Made by a program: the position numbers and the translations under genes. A DNA stretch of 36,586 nt from Euprymna scolopes (taxonomy: Eukaryota; Mollusca; Cephalopoda; Sepiida; Sepiolidae): positions 47,983,544 to 48,020,129 of the forward strand of contig CM044501.1 in assembly GCA_024364805.1 (NCBI GenBank), read 5' to 3'. The notes under the pieces were generated by a model, which saw only the letters and a list, made by a program, of their open reading frames with translations, was not told where the DNA came from and did no database searches. Positions 10,700-22,312 of this stretch are shown here, in pieces. Each line of letters begins with the position of its first letter. Position 1 is the stretch's first letter.

Positions 10700-13195
10700 G
10701 ATTAGAAGATTAGATAGAAGAATGCAATGGATAGAAGAAAACACAAAAGTAGGGAAATGATATTGCAGTTATATAACTGAGTGGTTTCTAAAGCTAGAGG
10801 ACAGTGATGGAGTGACTAAAATAAGGGGTTAAGGCAAAGGAGTATAAAAAATGGAGAAAAGTGTCAAAATAGGAATACGATAATAAGAAAGACATATAAT
10901 AATAATATAGCATAGTGGATAAAAGAATAGAGATGAAACAAAATATAGGCATATAAACAAAAAAACAAAAACCTTTGGGTCCAAGGTGGTTACATAAAAT
11001 TATAATAGTAGTATATGCATAGCTGGCAAGTAGTTCTAAGGGAGAAATTTACACTATCCATACTAATAAGAAACCTCAATATGAGTAACACGAATTACTT
11101 CTTAAAATGGTCCATACTAAAAATAAATCCAAGTCTTACCACCAACGATCACAGTTTTACCATCTATGCAATGTTAAGGCCACAGCTATAGTGACTGCAC
11201 TTAGATGGCTCAATAGCATAAATTCTAAAAAAAATTATTGTCCATTGTAGGCATGAAAGGATATTTAAGTAAACAAACTTTATGAACTCTGCCAATAAGA
11301 CTCTTTTCAACATACAGGTGAATCCATTTCGGTCTCGACTTGCATGATATGTATTTATCTGTTTCTCGCTAGATATGAAACCTTTATCAAAGAGTTACCT
11401 GGTAATGATATGGAGTGCATGGGTCTGTTGTTTCATGCTATTCCCACAAGATATTACAAGAATAGAGTATATAGAATCCTTTTCAATGTATCCTTGTCTG
11501 AGACACATCACCTGTTGGTGTTGGTACCAAAATGTAGTTCAAAATATCATTTTCGTTGGTAAATGCAGAGTGAATGGATGCATCTTGTTGTAGATTTAGG
11601 TCAATTCAATCTTTATATGAGGCTCTGTCTGTTGGTTTCTCAAGCGTAAAGTTGGAATAGCATTTATATCACTAAGTACGCAAATTGGATGGATGCCTCC
11701 AGTGAATGGTAGATTGATTTTTATCTTTTGAAGAAGGGGGGGGGGCAACCTTTCTTTCAGATTGTGATTAGTTATTACCATTTAAGAGAAGGAAATTAAA
11801 CAGATTTTTTGCATCCATTTTTAGAAAACTTTAAAATCCGAGAATATTATGCACTCTGAAAGTGTTAGACTGGAATTGTTTGGTGCATATATATATATAT
11901 ATAATAAAAACTAAAATGACAAAATAAATCTGTTTTTAATCAAATATATTATAATGCTGCCTAATATGTGCATCTGTGCGTGTATTTATTTTCTTGGATG
12001 AAAATAATGTTGTGTTAACATGTAAATGATGTAAAATGCTATTTAACGTTAGGGGTATATAATTTTAGAAAATTTGAAAAATTGAATTTATTGTTTTAAT
12101 ATGTATTCCTAAAATTATGCTATTTTTTAAAAATCTTCCATGTTGTTTTCAAAATTAAAAAGTGTCACAAATGAATCACATATTTTAAAGAAAACTCACA
12201 CACACGTTTTCTGCTATCGAATGTAATAGATAAGTGCATGTAACCTTTTTAAAAATTCCTTTTTAATTGTGTTAAACGTTATCCAGATAAATTCCTATTT
12301 CAGTTCCAAAAAATTAGCGGGTAAAGACAAAATCAAAGGACAACATTCTTTGCTACATTTTTAAGTGTCTGACTAAAACATTAAAATAATTTATTAACAA
12401 AAAAAGTTTCGATTGTTGGTTTAAAACAGGAGGAATCTTACACTAAAAACGTATTTTGATTTTTGTTGTAACATGAATTATTAATATTTTAAATGTCATC
12501 TCTGTACTGACAAATCTAATAACGGTCTGTTATAAAAAGATAAAAACAAAGATAAAAAATAGACGAATTAAGCTGTATTTTCACAATACAAATTGTAAGC
12601 ACCCTCTTTTCTTTGAGATTTAATTAGTCAGTTCAAAAATGTATATTAATTTACTTTTTTTATGAATTAAAAACTCATTCTTCTTTCAGACAAAAGAAAT
12701 GCCAAATGCAAGGAATCATTGCAGTTATGGGTGTTGTGAAAGTTGATTCTATGTGCACTCATTTGTTATTTTGATTTAATGGAAGATAACTCCTGTAGGT
12801 TTGGTAGTATTTGCTTTCACAAAATATAAAATGTTATTAAAGACACATTTCATATTAAAATATAAAACATACATTGAATTATGCTTTAATGTTAATCATA
12901 ACACTAATATCCACTTATGTCCCCAGCTCTCTTTACAAAAAAGGTTTTAATTCTGGATTAATTCTGACATATTTATTTTTAGAAAAAGAGTTATTTAGTC
13001 ATCTGTCTCTTTTCTTTTCTTAATAACTTTAACATGAAAGCATGTTCTGTAGAGTTTTGAAAATTATAGTTTATAACACCGAAACTCTTTGCAAGTTTTT
13101 TCCTCAATCACTGTTTTTTCATGTGCATGTGCATATTTTACTGATCAAACATAAATATAATACGACTTTTGTTTTTTTCAATTTTTTTATTAATT

Positions 13196-15290
13196 TGTTT
13201 AAGCTGGGGATGAGGCATCCTCCCAGACACCAGACATTCACCCTCTATCCTATATATTTCAACCAAGAGATATTTTTAAGATTCTAACTGTCCCATTATG
13301 TCCAATTGTTTGAATTTTGCACTTGGTTCACCAGGTATATTTGTAAGGTAGTTTTTTAAATTCTTTTTCATTACTTCACTTGCTCCTATAATTACTGTAT
13401 TGATGGAGATCTTCCTAAAATTCCAATTTCTTTTCATGTCATACATAAAACCTTGGTATTTTGTTATCTTTTCCCTCTCAGCTCTGTTTAACCCCGCAAC
13501 ATTGGAAACACTAACTTCTACTAAGGTTGCTTCTTTCTCCTTCTTGTCCCATGCCCCTATGTCATCTTAATAGCTTTGTTTTCAAGTTGTGTATCTGTAG
13601 GGATTGCATAATTATGATGTATGACTTATTTCCAACTGTGCTTTCTGGTATATGCTCTCATGATTTGTTGCTGCACTCAATATTCAACCTTTTACAGCTC
13701 GTCCAGTGGAGATTGTGTCGCATTATGTCACATTGTGTAGTAGCCATCCCCCAGCAGAATCTTTCAGCTGCATGTCAGGTGGATCACATTTTCTACTTCT
13801 GTGTGGATAAATCATCACTTGTTGTCATTGCTGAGACTGCTTGCTTTTTAAAAGCTTGCGTCATCAAGTTCTGATCTTAGGGAGTCATTATAATCTTCTC
13901 CTGATCATAGTGGAGCAATGCTCTTTTTAATCAGTTTATCAAACCTTCTTTATCTATATGGTCCATTCTAAGTGAATGAATCCAGAAAATACTTGGCATG
14001 CTGTTGATTGGCCAATTCTTCCAGTTATTGCAATGGAAGTTGTTGGAGTATTTTTGACAACTCCGTTAGACTAATTCTGTAGCAGACTTATTTTCTGGTT
14101 TTGTCATTTATAAGACGGTCTTGTCCAAAATGTTTAGTCAGTTTGGTAATGGAGGTTATTCTGGCTCTTGTTTCATGATGTTGATGTACCATTTTGAGGT
14201 TTAGATTTTGGGAGCTCATCAGATATTGCCCGGTGCTCACAATAGTGACATGATGCTGATTGTCAATTTTTGAGACTCATACTTCTCTCTTCTCTGAGCA
14301 GATACAATCTAGTCAGACACTGGTTTTTGTATGTTGTTTGTACAATGTCAATAGTTTCCATGTTTAAGTATCAAGTCTGTTTCTGTCCCTTTGTGGCGAG
14401 TCAACAATGCCAAAGCTGAATGTTATATGCACAATTAATGGTAGTGATCATGTTTTTCTTTATAAGCTTTGTTTTCCACATTTTCTTACACAATGTATAT
14501 ATTCACTATCAATTTTTTTTTCTCTTCTCTTAACATGTTAAATTGAATCATTCTCTTCTATGCCAAAGTATCTGAATTTTTCCTGCTCTTCTAGTTCCTT
14601 GATATCAAACTGCATGTTTTCCATTTCTACCTTCTTTCCAGCTCTGATGGAGAACTTGGGAGATTTGTTCAAACCAAATTTCATTTCAATATCTTTGGAG
14701 AATTTATGTATGACCTGCAAGAGCTAACTTAGTCAGCATCTGATTTGGCATAAAGCTTGAGGTCATCTATGAAGAGCAGATGATTGACTGCTTTGTTCAG
14801 TTGTAGGCACTCTGACTTTTATTGAGTAATTATGCTTAACAGATCTTTTGCCAGGCAGAAGAATAAAGGAGATTGGCTATCTGCTTGGAAGATTCCTCTT
14901 CCAGTCTTGATGTTAGCGATTTTTACAGTTCCATTAATGTGGCTTAATAAAATGGTCGTTTGCCACATTTTATATGTAAATCCATGGTCATTTTGATTAC
15001 TTGATGTATCTTATATAAATTAAGACACTGCAGTAGTCACATGGGCCTTTTAGTAATCAATCCAAGCCATGCTACCTCTACAGTTCTCAAGGATTGTCTT
15101 ATTAATCAGCAACTGGTCCTAGGTGCCTAAACACTTTTTTCTGCGCTCTGTTCTTTTTCAGATATTCTCCAGAGGAAATGTGTTGATAAAGTTTGGCCCA
15201 ATTTATGTTAGTTAAATGTTACCACTTCATGTGACTCCTCTATAAAACACACCTCTTGCATTTTCTAGTTTCCACTGAATGTTTCTTTGA
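13196..15290 (-). mobile_element. R4/Dong-like LINE, degenerate pol
   Basis: Degenerate reverse transcriptase gene of a non-LTR retrotransposon read on the minus strand. In order it shows LLINKTILENC (about 15090), MAWIDY (about 15060), NGTVKIANIKTGRGIFQ with SPLFFCLA (about 14950-14830), the catalytic block NHLLFIDDLKLYAKSD (14735-14790, FIDD active-site motif), MKFGLNKSPKFSIRAGKKVE and KFRYFGIEENDSI (14540-14690). A C-terminal block reads GLNRAEREKITKYQGFMYD (about 13450). The motif order and the distinctive HLL-IDDLKLYAK sequence fit the R4/Dong group commonly labelled R2-like pol in animal genomes. Many stops, frameshifts and internal deletions make it inactive. The 5' end abuts an LTR-element fossil. 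The 3' end is shared with the copy at 5725-6090. Confidence 0.8.
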
Positions 15291-15439
15291 GGTGGTACAG
15301 TTATTGGGTCTCCATTAGAAGTGTAATCAGAAAAGGTATCACCTACATTTATGCTGTTTATGTTCACCTAGTCTTTCTCCAATTGTCACAAATCTTTCAC
15401 TCACATTCTCTGAAGACATGTAAGAACAGACTGTCAGCA

Positions 15440-16300
15440 AATCTGGTTTCACTCTGGATCACTGATCTTTCACATGGTGTGGCATTCTGTTGACTGATAT
15501 ATTTTGTGTACTGATAATTCTGGTTACTGACGTTTGATTGATTCCTTTTAGTTCTATGCTATACCGATAGTTCATATTGGTTGGTGCTGTAGTAGAGCAT
15601 ATGTCATTCTTTGTCATGATGTTGTACCAGTATATTACCTCTCGTATGGTACAGTTTTCTGATAGCGATCCTTTTTACAGTCCTGTGCCATTACTTGATG
15701 CTGCTGCTATCAGTACGTAGTGGAATTGAAGTCTGATTCTCCACTCATCCAGGATGGTTTTAAACAAGCTGCTCAAAAAGGCAGTGCCATTATCACTGGT
15801 GGTGGACCACGTTCATAAAAGAGTGTCTTCAGCTAATTGATTACACTTTTTGCATCTTGCTGAGGAAGGTGTTATCAGTGAATAAATGCAGGGTGGTTGT
15901 TTTCCAGAGAATTGCCAAGTTTATTCCTTTAATAATGGCATCAAGTTCCGCAACGTTAATATATTGGGAGTCCTTTTCTGGACGTAATCAGCAAGCATCC
16001 TCTGCTATAATCCCATCATGTACCAATAACAGGCCAGTAGCAAGAGAGGTTGCATCAACCCATATGCTAACGTTTTGGCTGTTAATGCGCTATTTACCCT
16101 GTGCTGATGCTTCTTTGTGCATATTGGTGAGAACCTCCTTAATTATGCTGTTGAGATGGGGCGTCATCTAATTTGTCATCCTTCCCAGTGGTGTGATCAA
16201 ATGTGCTCTTCTTGATGAACACTACAGCAACATGAAGCCAACCACCCACAGAAAGGTGCCTAACCAGATGCAAAGATTAAAAAGGTGGGAAGTCAGCCTG
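15440..16300 (-). mobile_element. LTR retrotransposon fossil: RNase H and integrase part
   Basis: Minus-strand remnant of an LTR-retrotransposon pol region. The upstream half (about 16300-15850) resembles the connection and RNase H region, with a recognisable WVDATSLATG block. The downstream half (about 15830-15440) resembles the integrase core and its C-terminal flank. The family is Gypsy- or Pao-like and was not resolved further. No LTRs, gag or envelope are seen. It is broken, with several breaks, and looks old. It lies between the R4-like LINE and the Tc1 fragment. Confidence 0.7.
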
Positions 16301-16314
16301 TTAGTGTTAAGGCC

Positions 16315-16865
16315 ATATGCTGCACTCTACATCAAATTGCTGTGCATTGCTGTCACCCCGAAATTGGGTTGCAAGGCAGTGTTTCAGCATGATAATGACC
16401 CCAAACATACCTCCAAGATGATCACTGCTTTATCAAAGAGGCTGAGGGTAAAGGTGATTGACTGGCCAAGCATGTTTCCAGACATGAACCTAATAGAACA
16501 TCTTTGGGGTATCCTCAAATGTATGCCAGCTTCGCGAGGTCGTCATGGAGGAGTTGAAGAACATTCCAGTAGCTACCTGTGAAGGTCTGGTAAACTCCAT
16601 GCCCAGGAGAATAAAGGCAGTTCTATATAATGATAGTTGCCACAAAAAATATTGACAATTGATATGGTGTATGTTAATGTTGACAACTTTCCCTAAAGAG
16701 TGTACTCACTTTTGTTGGCAGCTTTTAATGGTTATGTTTTGAATTTTTTTGAGGAGAAAATAAATTAACTCTGTTATATAAGCTGCACACAAACTACTTT
16801 TCATTGTGTCAAACGTGTCATTTAGTCAGTGTTGTTCTATGAAGAGATATACAATATGGTTTAAT
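16315..16865 (+). mobile_element. Tc1-family DNA transposon, C-terminal fragment
   Basis: Encodes the C-terminal DDE half of a Tc1 transposase: FQHDNDPKHTSKM (second catalytic Asp region, from about 16380), then DWPSMFPDMNLIEHLWGILK (third acidic residue, Glu of IEHLW). After 'LWGILK' about a dozen family residues are missing and the frame shifts; EVVMEELKNIPVATCE and NSMPRRIKAVL follow, with a stop near 16653. Downstream, AGTGTACTCACTTTTGTTGG (16698-16717) and the sequence to about 16855 resemble the 3' UTR of Tc1 elements known from fish. The N-terminal DNA-binding domain, the first catalytic Asp and both terminal inverted repeats are absent, so it is immobile. The left boundary is approximate. 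Confidence 0.85.
16380..16656 (+). pseudogene. Tc1 transposase C-terminus (pseudogene)
   Basis: Part of the Tc1 fragment. Tc1 transposases cut and paste DNA with a DDE/D catalytic triad inside an RNase H fold. Here the second D block (QHDNDPKHTSK) and the E block (LIEHLWGILK) are intact. The ORF that contains them runs on in the wrong frame after the small deletion, giving a spurious tail, while the genuine C-terminus continues in another frame to ...RIKAVL and a stop near 16653. The first D and the paired helix-turn-helix domains are missing, so no activity is possible. Confidence 0.85.
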
Positions 16866-17110
16866 TTTGATTCGTTCTAGGTTTCTAATGAGTTTTACTA
16901 TTTCTGGCAATAATTACTTTTTACCTGAGTACTTTCTAATCCAACCAGATCCATCATCAATGTTGGTTATCAGTAAATATGCTAGAACATTTATAAGGAT
17001 GATGTTTGTTTTTTTTCTTCAGGAAATTATGTGTTATTAATCACATGTATTAATAGATAAATATAAATCGCATGTATTAATAGGTGCTGTTATAACAAAA
17101 ATATGTATAC

Positions 17111-17111
17111 A

Positions 17112-17172
<61 letters not shown>
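17111..17172. repeat. (TG)n(TA)n compound microsatellite
   Basis: About 13 TG units followed by about 18 TA units, directly 5' of the CR1-like LINE fragment. Confidence 0.95.
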
Positions 17173-17174
<2 letters not shown>

Positions 17175-17184
17175 TCATCTGCAT

Positions 17185-18451
17185 GCAAAAATAACCTTAG
17201 TAACATGCAATATGCTTTCTGTTTTGCTAGATCTACAGCAGATGTGCTTACGGTTATATCTCATAGGATTAGCAAATCTCTTGACGGAGGCTTCCTTTCT
17301 AGGAAATGGCTCTAGACATATCTAAGGTCTTTGATAGAGTATGGCATAAAGATCTCCAGCTATAGTATAGCTGGAAATGTCTTCTTTCTGATAGATTCAT
17401 AACAGTAGTGGGTGATGGGCAGAAATCAGAAGCTCATAGTATTAATGCTGGAGTTCCTCAGGGGTCTATGCTTGGTCCAACTCTCTTCCTGGTCTACATT
17501 AATGATCTTCCAAATCGACATCCTTAGATCATGCGTAGACATTTATGCTGATCACACTACTATGGCAGCACATCAAAGACAGTAAACGACCAAGTTCTCT
17601 GATTCTTTCTCCTCTAATCTTGAGCATGTAGTACAATGGGGAAAAAAGTGGCTGGTTACTTTTAATGCATCTAAAACCAAGCTTCTATCCTTACATCATC
17701 TGATCCCCATTTAGCATCAATTGAAATAAATGGCTGTCATCTTGGGAAGGCTCCATGTTTTGACAAGCTCCTTGGCTTGACCTTTACTCCTGATCTAAAG
17801 TGGAACATGCACATCAAATCTGTTGCCAAGGTCGCTGGTAAAATGATGGGATCCTTCCATCGATCCATTAGGTATCTACCTGCTGATGCAATTCTCTACC
17901 TATATAAGAGCCAGGTACATCCAAGGATAGAGTGTTGTTGCCACATCTGGGAAGGAGTTGCTAGAAAGTCTTATCCTGCCTTGACAGAGTTCAAAATAGA
18001 CTTTGTAGCCTAGTAGAGGATGCCCTTTTCTCTTCCTTGCAACCTCTAACAGAAGAGATGTTGCAAGCCTATCTCTGCTTTATTGTTATTTTCATGGCAA
18101 GTGTTCGTCTGAGCTCTAATCTATTGTCCCCCCTTGCCAAACCCTCATGTAGTTTAAAACACTATCAATAATTTCTCCCACTCTTTATTTGTGCCTAAAC
18201 CTAAATGTAGATTCCATGAACAAAGCTTTCTTAGAACTGCACATCCGTGGAATTGTCTTCTGTTTTCCTGCTTTTAAGCTGACTATAATATGGTCATCTT
18301 CAACTCCAATGTAAACAAGTTCTTGATGAGCCGTTCCCCTTAAGTAATCCAATTTACCAAATTTTGACTACTGTACACTCATTCACCCTTATCCTCAAGT
18401 GGCCTCTGTACCTTGATAAGTGGTGACTTCTTTGTAAAAAAAAAAAAAAAA
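17185..18451 (+). mobile_element. CR1-like LINE, 5'-truncated
   Basis: Reverse transcriptase C-terminal half plus 3' UTR. Visible blocks are RSTADVLTVISHRISKSLD, ALDISKVFDRVWHKDL, NAGVPQGSMLGPTLFLVYIN (motif B region, about 17445-17505), YADH in place of the catalytic YADD (about 17540), TFNASKTKLLSLHH, FDKLLGLTFTPDLKWN and AKVAGKMMGSFHRS. The 3' UTR ends TTGATAAGTGGTGA plus 16 A (to 18451). Frameshifts and stops are scattered through it, and the catalytic Asp is changed to His, so it is dead. It belongs to the same family as 768-889, 22313-23186 and 34325-34830. CR1 versus another member of the Jockey/CR1 group is not settled by eye. Confidence 0.85.
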
Positions 18452-20021
18452 TGCATGTATGACAAAGATTTCCAGTTAGGGGGCCACCATCTTAGGTAAT
18501 TACCAGTTTGTAGGATTATATTTCGGTGTTTTGCTTTGGGGTGTTTATAATAGGAGGAAAACAAGAGACATGTTACACAAAAAAAAACAAATACAGAGTT
18601 CAGAGATATACATTCACACAAGAGCTATTTTATGTGTTTAGGAATAGAGGATTACAGCAATAGAAGGAATTAAATGTTTGTGAGTATTCTAGCAAGGGAA
18701 AGTCCTTAGTTGAGATATAGTAGAGTCTCGATGTCGATAGTTCTAGTGCCAAGCATTACATGGGTTTAAAATATTGTATCAAAACTTCTCTGCTCAATTG
18801 TATAAATTATATTTTATTAATTAAAAGTTATTTATGAGAGTGTTCATTGCTTTTTAAAGAAATTCAAAGAATGTTTAAATGTTCTGTTTTTGTTAAGTTG
18901 CGATGGAATTTCTGTGTTTTTAAGTTGGGATGGAATTTAGTCATCTTTTAAGTGCCAATAGGTCCCCCAATGGGGTATAGTTGCATGCATGCTGTCAGTT
19001 TTAGATTCAAGTATAGAAGAGAGGGAAAAGAGGTAGAAATGCTTAAGAAATGACGTATGACTGGTAAGCCGAGAGGTAAGCTGCGTGCCTATGCCGATCA
19101 GCTTTGTACTTGTAAATGAAAGATATTTAACTATTAAACCCGCAAAACATCTCCGCTGGAGTTGCCCCCCCCCCATGCACACATATGAAAACTAGTTATA
19201 TATGTATATATAATATATATATAATTTATTTTTATGGCTTTTCATCTACTTATATTTTGGTAAAAGTCCACATTAGCCATCCAAATTACTGACCTCTTTA
19301 GATGTGTAAGCAGTTTTTCATTTCTTCATCTTATTGGCTATACTCTTTTTCCTCTGCTATCACCATCCTCATAGACACGTGCACACTTCAATACACTGAT
19401 ATATGCTGAAGGAAATGGCCAAAATTCAGAAACAAAATTCTTTTAAGTACATTTTGTATTTCTATACCTTAGCAAATAATAAATTAATAAAAAAAATATA
19501 TAAACATGCATATATTTTTACGTTCATATGTTTTTATAGATATGTACACACACACACGCGCGCGTGTATATAATTTGTTGGAGTCTATTGTTTGGATAAA
19601 GTAATATATCAGATAATTGCTTCCATCAAATTGAAAGCGACATTGAGTAATGAGGTTAGGGTTACTGCCTTTATTTCTCACTAATCTATTAAATGATAGA
19701 GATAAGATTCGGCTCTTCTGAAGGAAGAACTTTTATCTTCAGATTTTCAACCAATCTCTGTAATTTCTCAGATGTGTTAAGAGACAGTGAATTTTACATT
19801 TGCATACATTTTTTATGTTTTGCTGACTTATCTTAACCAACATTTTCCCTGGTGCGACCAGATCAGGCTGTCTGTTGGCTTCTTGAGACGAAATGCACCT
19901 ACATCGATTTCTGTTTTTGTTTTCTATTCTCTTTTGTAAAACTTAATTATGTTCTACAAAAGCAGAAATAAAAACAACAGCCCCCCCCACTCCTTTCTTT
20001 TTCCTTCCCTCCTTCCCGGTC
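18452..20021. other. Unassigned AT-rich sequence
   Basis: No gene supported. It contains TA-rich stretches (about 19195-19230), a C run near 19165, an alternating purine-pyrimidine tract at 19543-19570 and a polypyrimidine tract near 19980-20020. Around 19040-19120 the sequence reads like a degenerate tRNA-type SINE head, but no clear A/B box pair could be fixed. Confidence 0.5.
19543..19570. repeat. Alternating purine-pyrimidine tract
   Basis: TACACACACACAC followed by GCGCGCGTGTATATA, nearly 30 bp of strict purine-pyrimidine alternation with a self-complementary CGCGCG core. Such tracts favour left-handed Z-DNA. Confidence 0.8.
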
Positions 20022-20240
20022 CTGGATATGACCTTAAACTATATCCGATGGTGAGGCCCCAGTTTGCGAGCTTTGGGGAGCGTGGAGCCATCCTTTAATT
20101 GGCATTGCTCCCAGGTCCACTCTGACTTGGAGTGGTAGTACCTGCTAGGGTCCCAACTATGGGTTAAATAGAAACCGAAAAAAAAAAATTTTCTATTAAA
20201 AAATTGTTCTTTAAAATCTGGTCAGATTCCACTTGACCCT
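20022..20240 (+). repeat. Dispersed repeat, copy B
   Basis: Inverted counterpart of about 440-650. Shared blocks include ATATCCGATGGTGAGGCCCC and CAACTATGGGTTAAATAGAA. It runs into the presumed 5' region of the I-like LINE without a visible boundary, so it may be the 5' UTR of that element. Confidence 0.65.
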
Positions 20241-20826
20241 ATCGGCAGGGCATCAGAATATGCCGACTACTTCCCTGCAGAGAGTAAAAGTCCCTCAATG
20301 GGGCTACCTGTTGGCTGTAGGTAGCGACCTCTAATACCTTTAGGACAGGATCCTGGTGGTTGAGAGACTTGTAGGTCAGGTTTTAGTACCCCCACTTCCC
20401 AACACACCACTTTGGCCTTTACTAGGCAAGACGGGCGGTCGGAAAGGCCCGATCCAATCAATCGGCTGGTCACGTCAAGCCCCACCATATATTGTCCACC
20501 CCATAAACCTATCATTAACACAATATGCCTATCCCTCCCCCACAAATAACAACTATTTCCTAATATATGGTGGAAAGCGGTGGCTGAGGGTCAATCGACG
20601 AAGTGAAATATCTATGATATGGCTGCAAACCCTTTTAATTACTACGTACCCCATAGTAATATCAAAGGAAAACAGGTGCTCATTAAAGATATCACGTAAA
20701 TCGAGTATATCATCTTTGTATTCCTGTTGTAGCTGGGCGAATGGGCTTCCCCCCCCCCCGGCACTTCCCATATAGGGCTCCGAGGCGGGTGGGGAGCAAA
20801 GATGATGAAAAAAAAAATCATAATAT

Positions 20827-21926
20827 GGCTTATTTCCCACAAAAAACACCCAACTACCAAAAAAGAACACACTCTGATGTCTCTGACATCAGCAGCTCTG
20901 AAGAAGAGCCAAGAAAACCGAGAAATTCCTCAACATTTATTATCATGGAATCAATGGAGGAAACTCCTTTGAGCCAGTGGTCCCCATTTAGAATTGAAAA
21001 AAGTTTAAAAACTTTAAAACCTAAATCTGTCAAAAAACAATTTAATGGCAGCCTATTAATTGAGACCAATAATGAAGATCAAACTAAGAAAATACTGAGA
21101 CTAAAAATATTTGAAAACATTAAAATCAAATGCTACCTTCATCCAACCCTAAATACCTGCAAAGGAGTTGTGAAAAGTCGCAAATTCTCACTTTGTCCTT
21201 TGGAGGAAATCAAGAAAACCTACAGGAACAGAATGTGTTAGATGTTCGTAGAGTCCAAATCAAGAAAGACAACGAGAGAATCAATACCAACACATACATA
21301 CTAACTTTCGATTCTCACACCATATTCAAAGAAATGAAAGTTGGATATATGAAAATAAATGTAGAAACCTACATACCAAGCCCACTCCAATGCTTCAAAT
21401 GCCAGAAGTTTGGACACCATCAAGATAGGTGCACACGATCATCAGTGTGTGGAAGATGTGGGGAAAGCAGTCCACACATTGAGTGCAGAAAATATTTCAA
21501 ATATGCCAACTGCCTTGGAAACCCTGGCGCTGGCTCTAGATACTGTGAAATATGGAAAAAAGAAAAAGAAGTGACCAAACTAAAACATATAAAGAATATA
21601 TCCTACCCAGAGGCCAGGAAAATGATTGAAACTAAAACCTACACAGATGCGACTAAAAAAATTACTCCAATCGACAATCAAAATGGTCACATACATGAAA
21701 CAGATACAACTGACAACAAACTCGATGTCTTAAGCAAATTAATAAAGGAAATGAAATAACAATTAGAAGAAATGAGGAAAATGAATAGTGCAACAGCTGG
21801 AACTAATCCAAAAATAATCATAAGTAAAGACACTGCTGAACCAAAAAAAGAAACCATTTCTATAAAAACTACTGAGCAACCATCAAACACATCACAAATC
21901 AGAAAAGAATCAAAAATCCCTCCTGA

Positions 21927-21960
<34 letters not shown>

Positions 21961-22008
21961 AGAAAAAGAGAGATCCCGATCCAAATCCCGAACAAGGACT
22001 CCAACTAA
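20827..22008 (+). pseudogene. LINE ORF1 (zinc-knuckle nucleic-acid-binding protein), degenerate
   Basis: ORF1 of an I/Nimb-like LINE. Such proteins coat the element RNA and help form the particle that returns to the nucleus. The likely start is the Met of MAYFPQKTPNYQKR (20827). Then follow SPFRIEKSLKT and SVKKQFNGSLLIET, which mark an RRM-like domain, and after a frameshift near 21170-21240 TNTYILTF and KVGYMKINVETYIP. Zinc knuckles start with CFKCQKFGHHQDRC (CX2CX4HX4C, about 21390-21432), then CGRCGESSPHIEC, then a damaged third knuckle ending GAGSRYC. The block NISYPEARKMIE follows. An in-frame TAA at 21757-21759 interrupts it, and the same frame resumes to 22008 with a Lys run encoded by a 30-A stretch. 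It is not functional. Confidence 0.85.
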
Positions 22009-22312
22009 GAATAGATTTGAAGGATTGGAGACAATGGAAGTAGAACACAACTCCAAATGACCCACAAAATAATACACTGGAACATCAGAGGGACAAAAGC
22101 AAACCTAAATGAACTCTTATTATTAATAACAAACATAAGCCCAGCAATTGTCTGCCTACAGGAGACCTTCCTGAAAGAAAATAATACTATCAACATAAAA
22201 CACTACACATCTTACAACTACATAAATAAAGATACGGACAGAGCTTCTGGAGGCACATCAATACTTGTGAAGAACGAAGGCCCCCCCCAAAGATAAATAA
22301 ATATAAACACAA

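Larger units (their letters stand above)
6091..13195. other. Long AT-rich stretch with no supported gene
   Basis: About 7 kb without a supported exon or recognisable mobile element. It contains a 25-A run at 7433-7457, a C/CA run at 9964-9988, a perfect 17-bp hairpin at 10652-10699, G runs near 11737 and TA runs near 11886. Open frames here are 60-80 codons, low-complexity and without family motifs. It is most simply intron. Confidence 0.6.

Noticed and set aside
11344-11593. Two overlapping 72-codon + frames
   Set aside because: No family motif, no splice context, and overlap in different frames suggests chance.
13527-13874. 115-codon + frame
   Set aside because: Lies antisense to the degenerate C-terminal part of the R4-like LINE; no protein motif of its own.
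15857-16171. 104-codon + frame
   Set aside because: Antisense shadow of the LTR-retrotransposon fossil that reads on the minus strand.
20356-20775. 139-codon + frame, with two minus-strand frames around it
   Set aside because: Low-complexity, no domain, lies in the 5' region of the I-like LINE ahead of the real ORF1.
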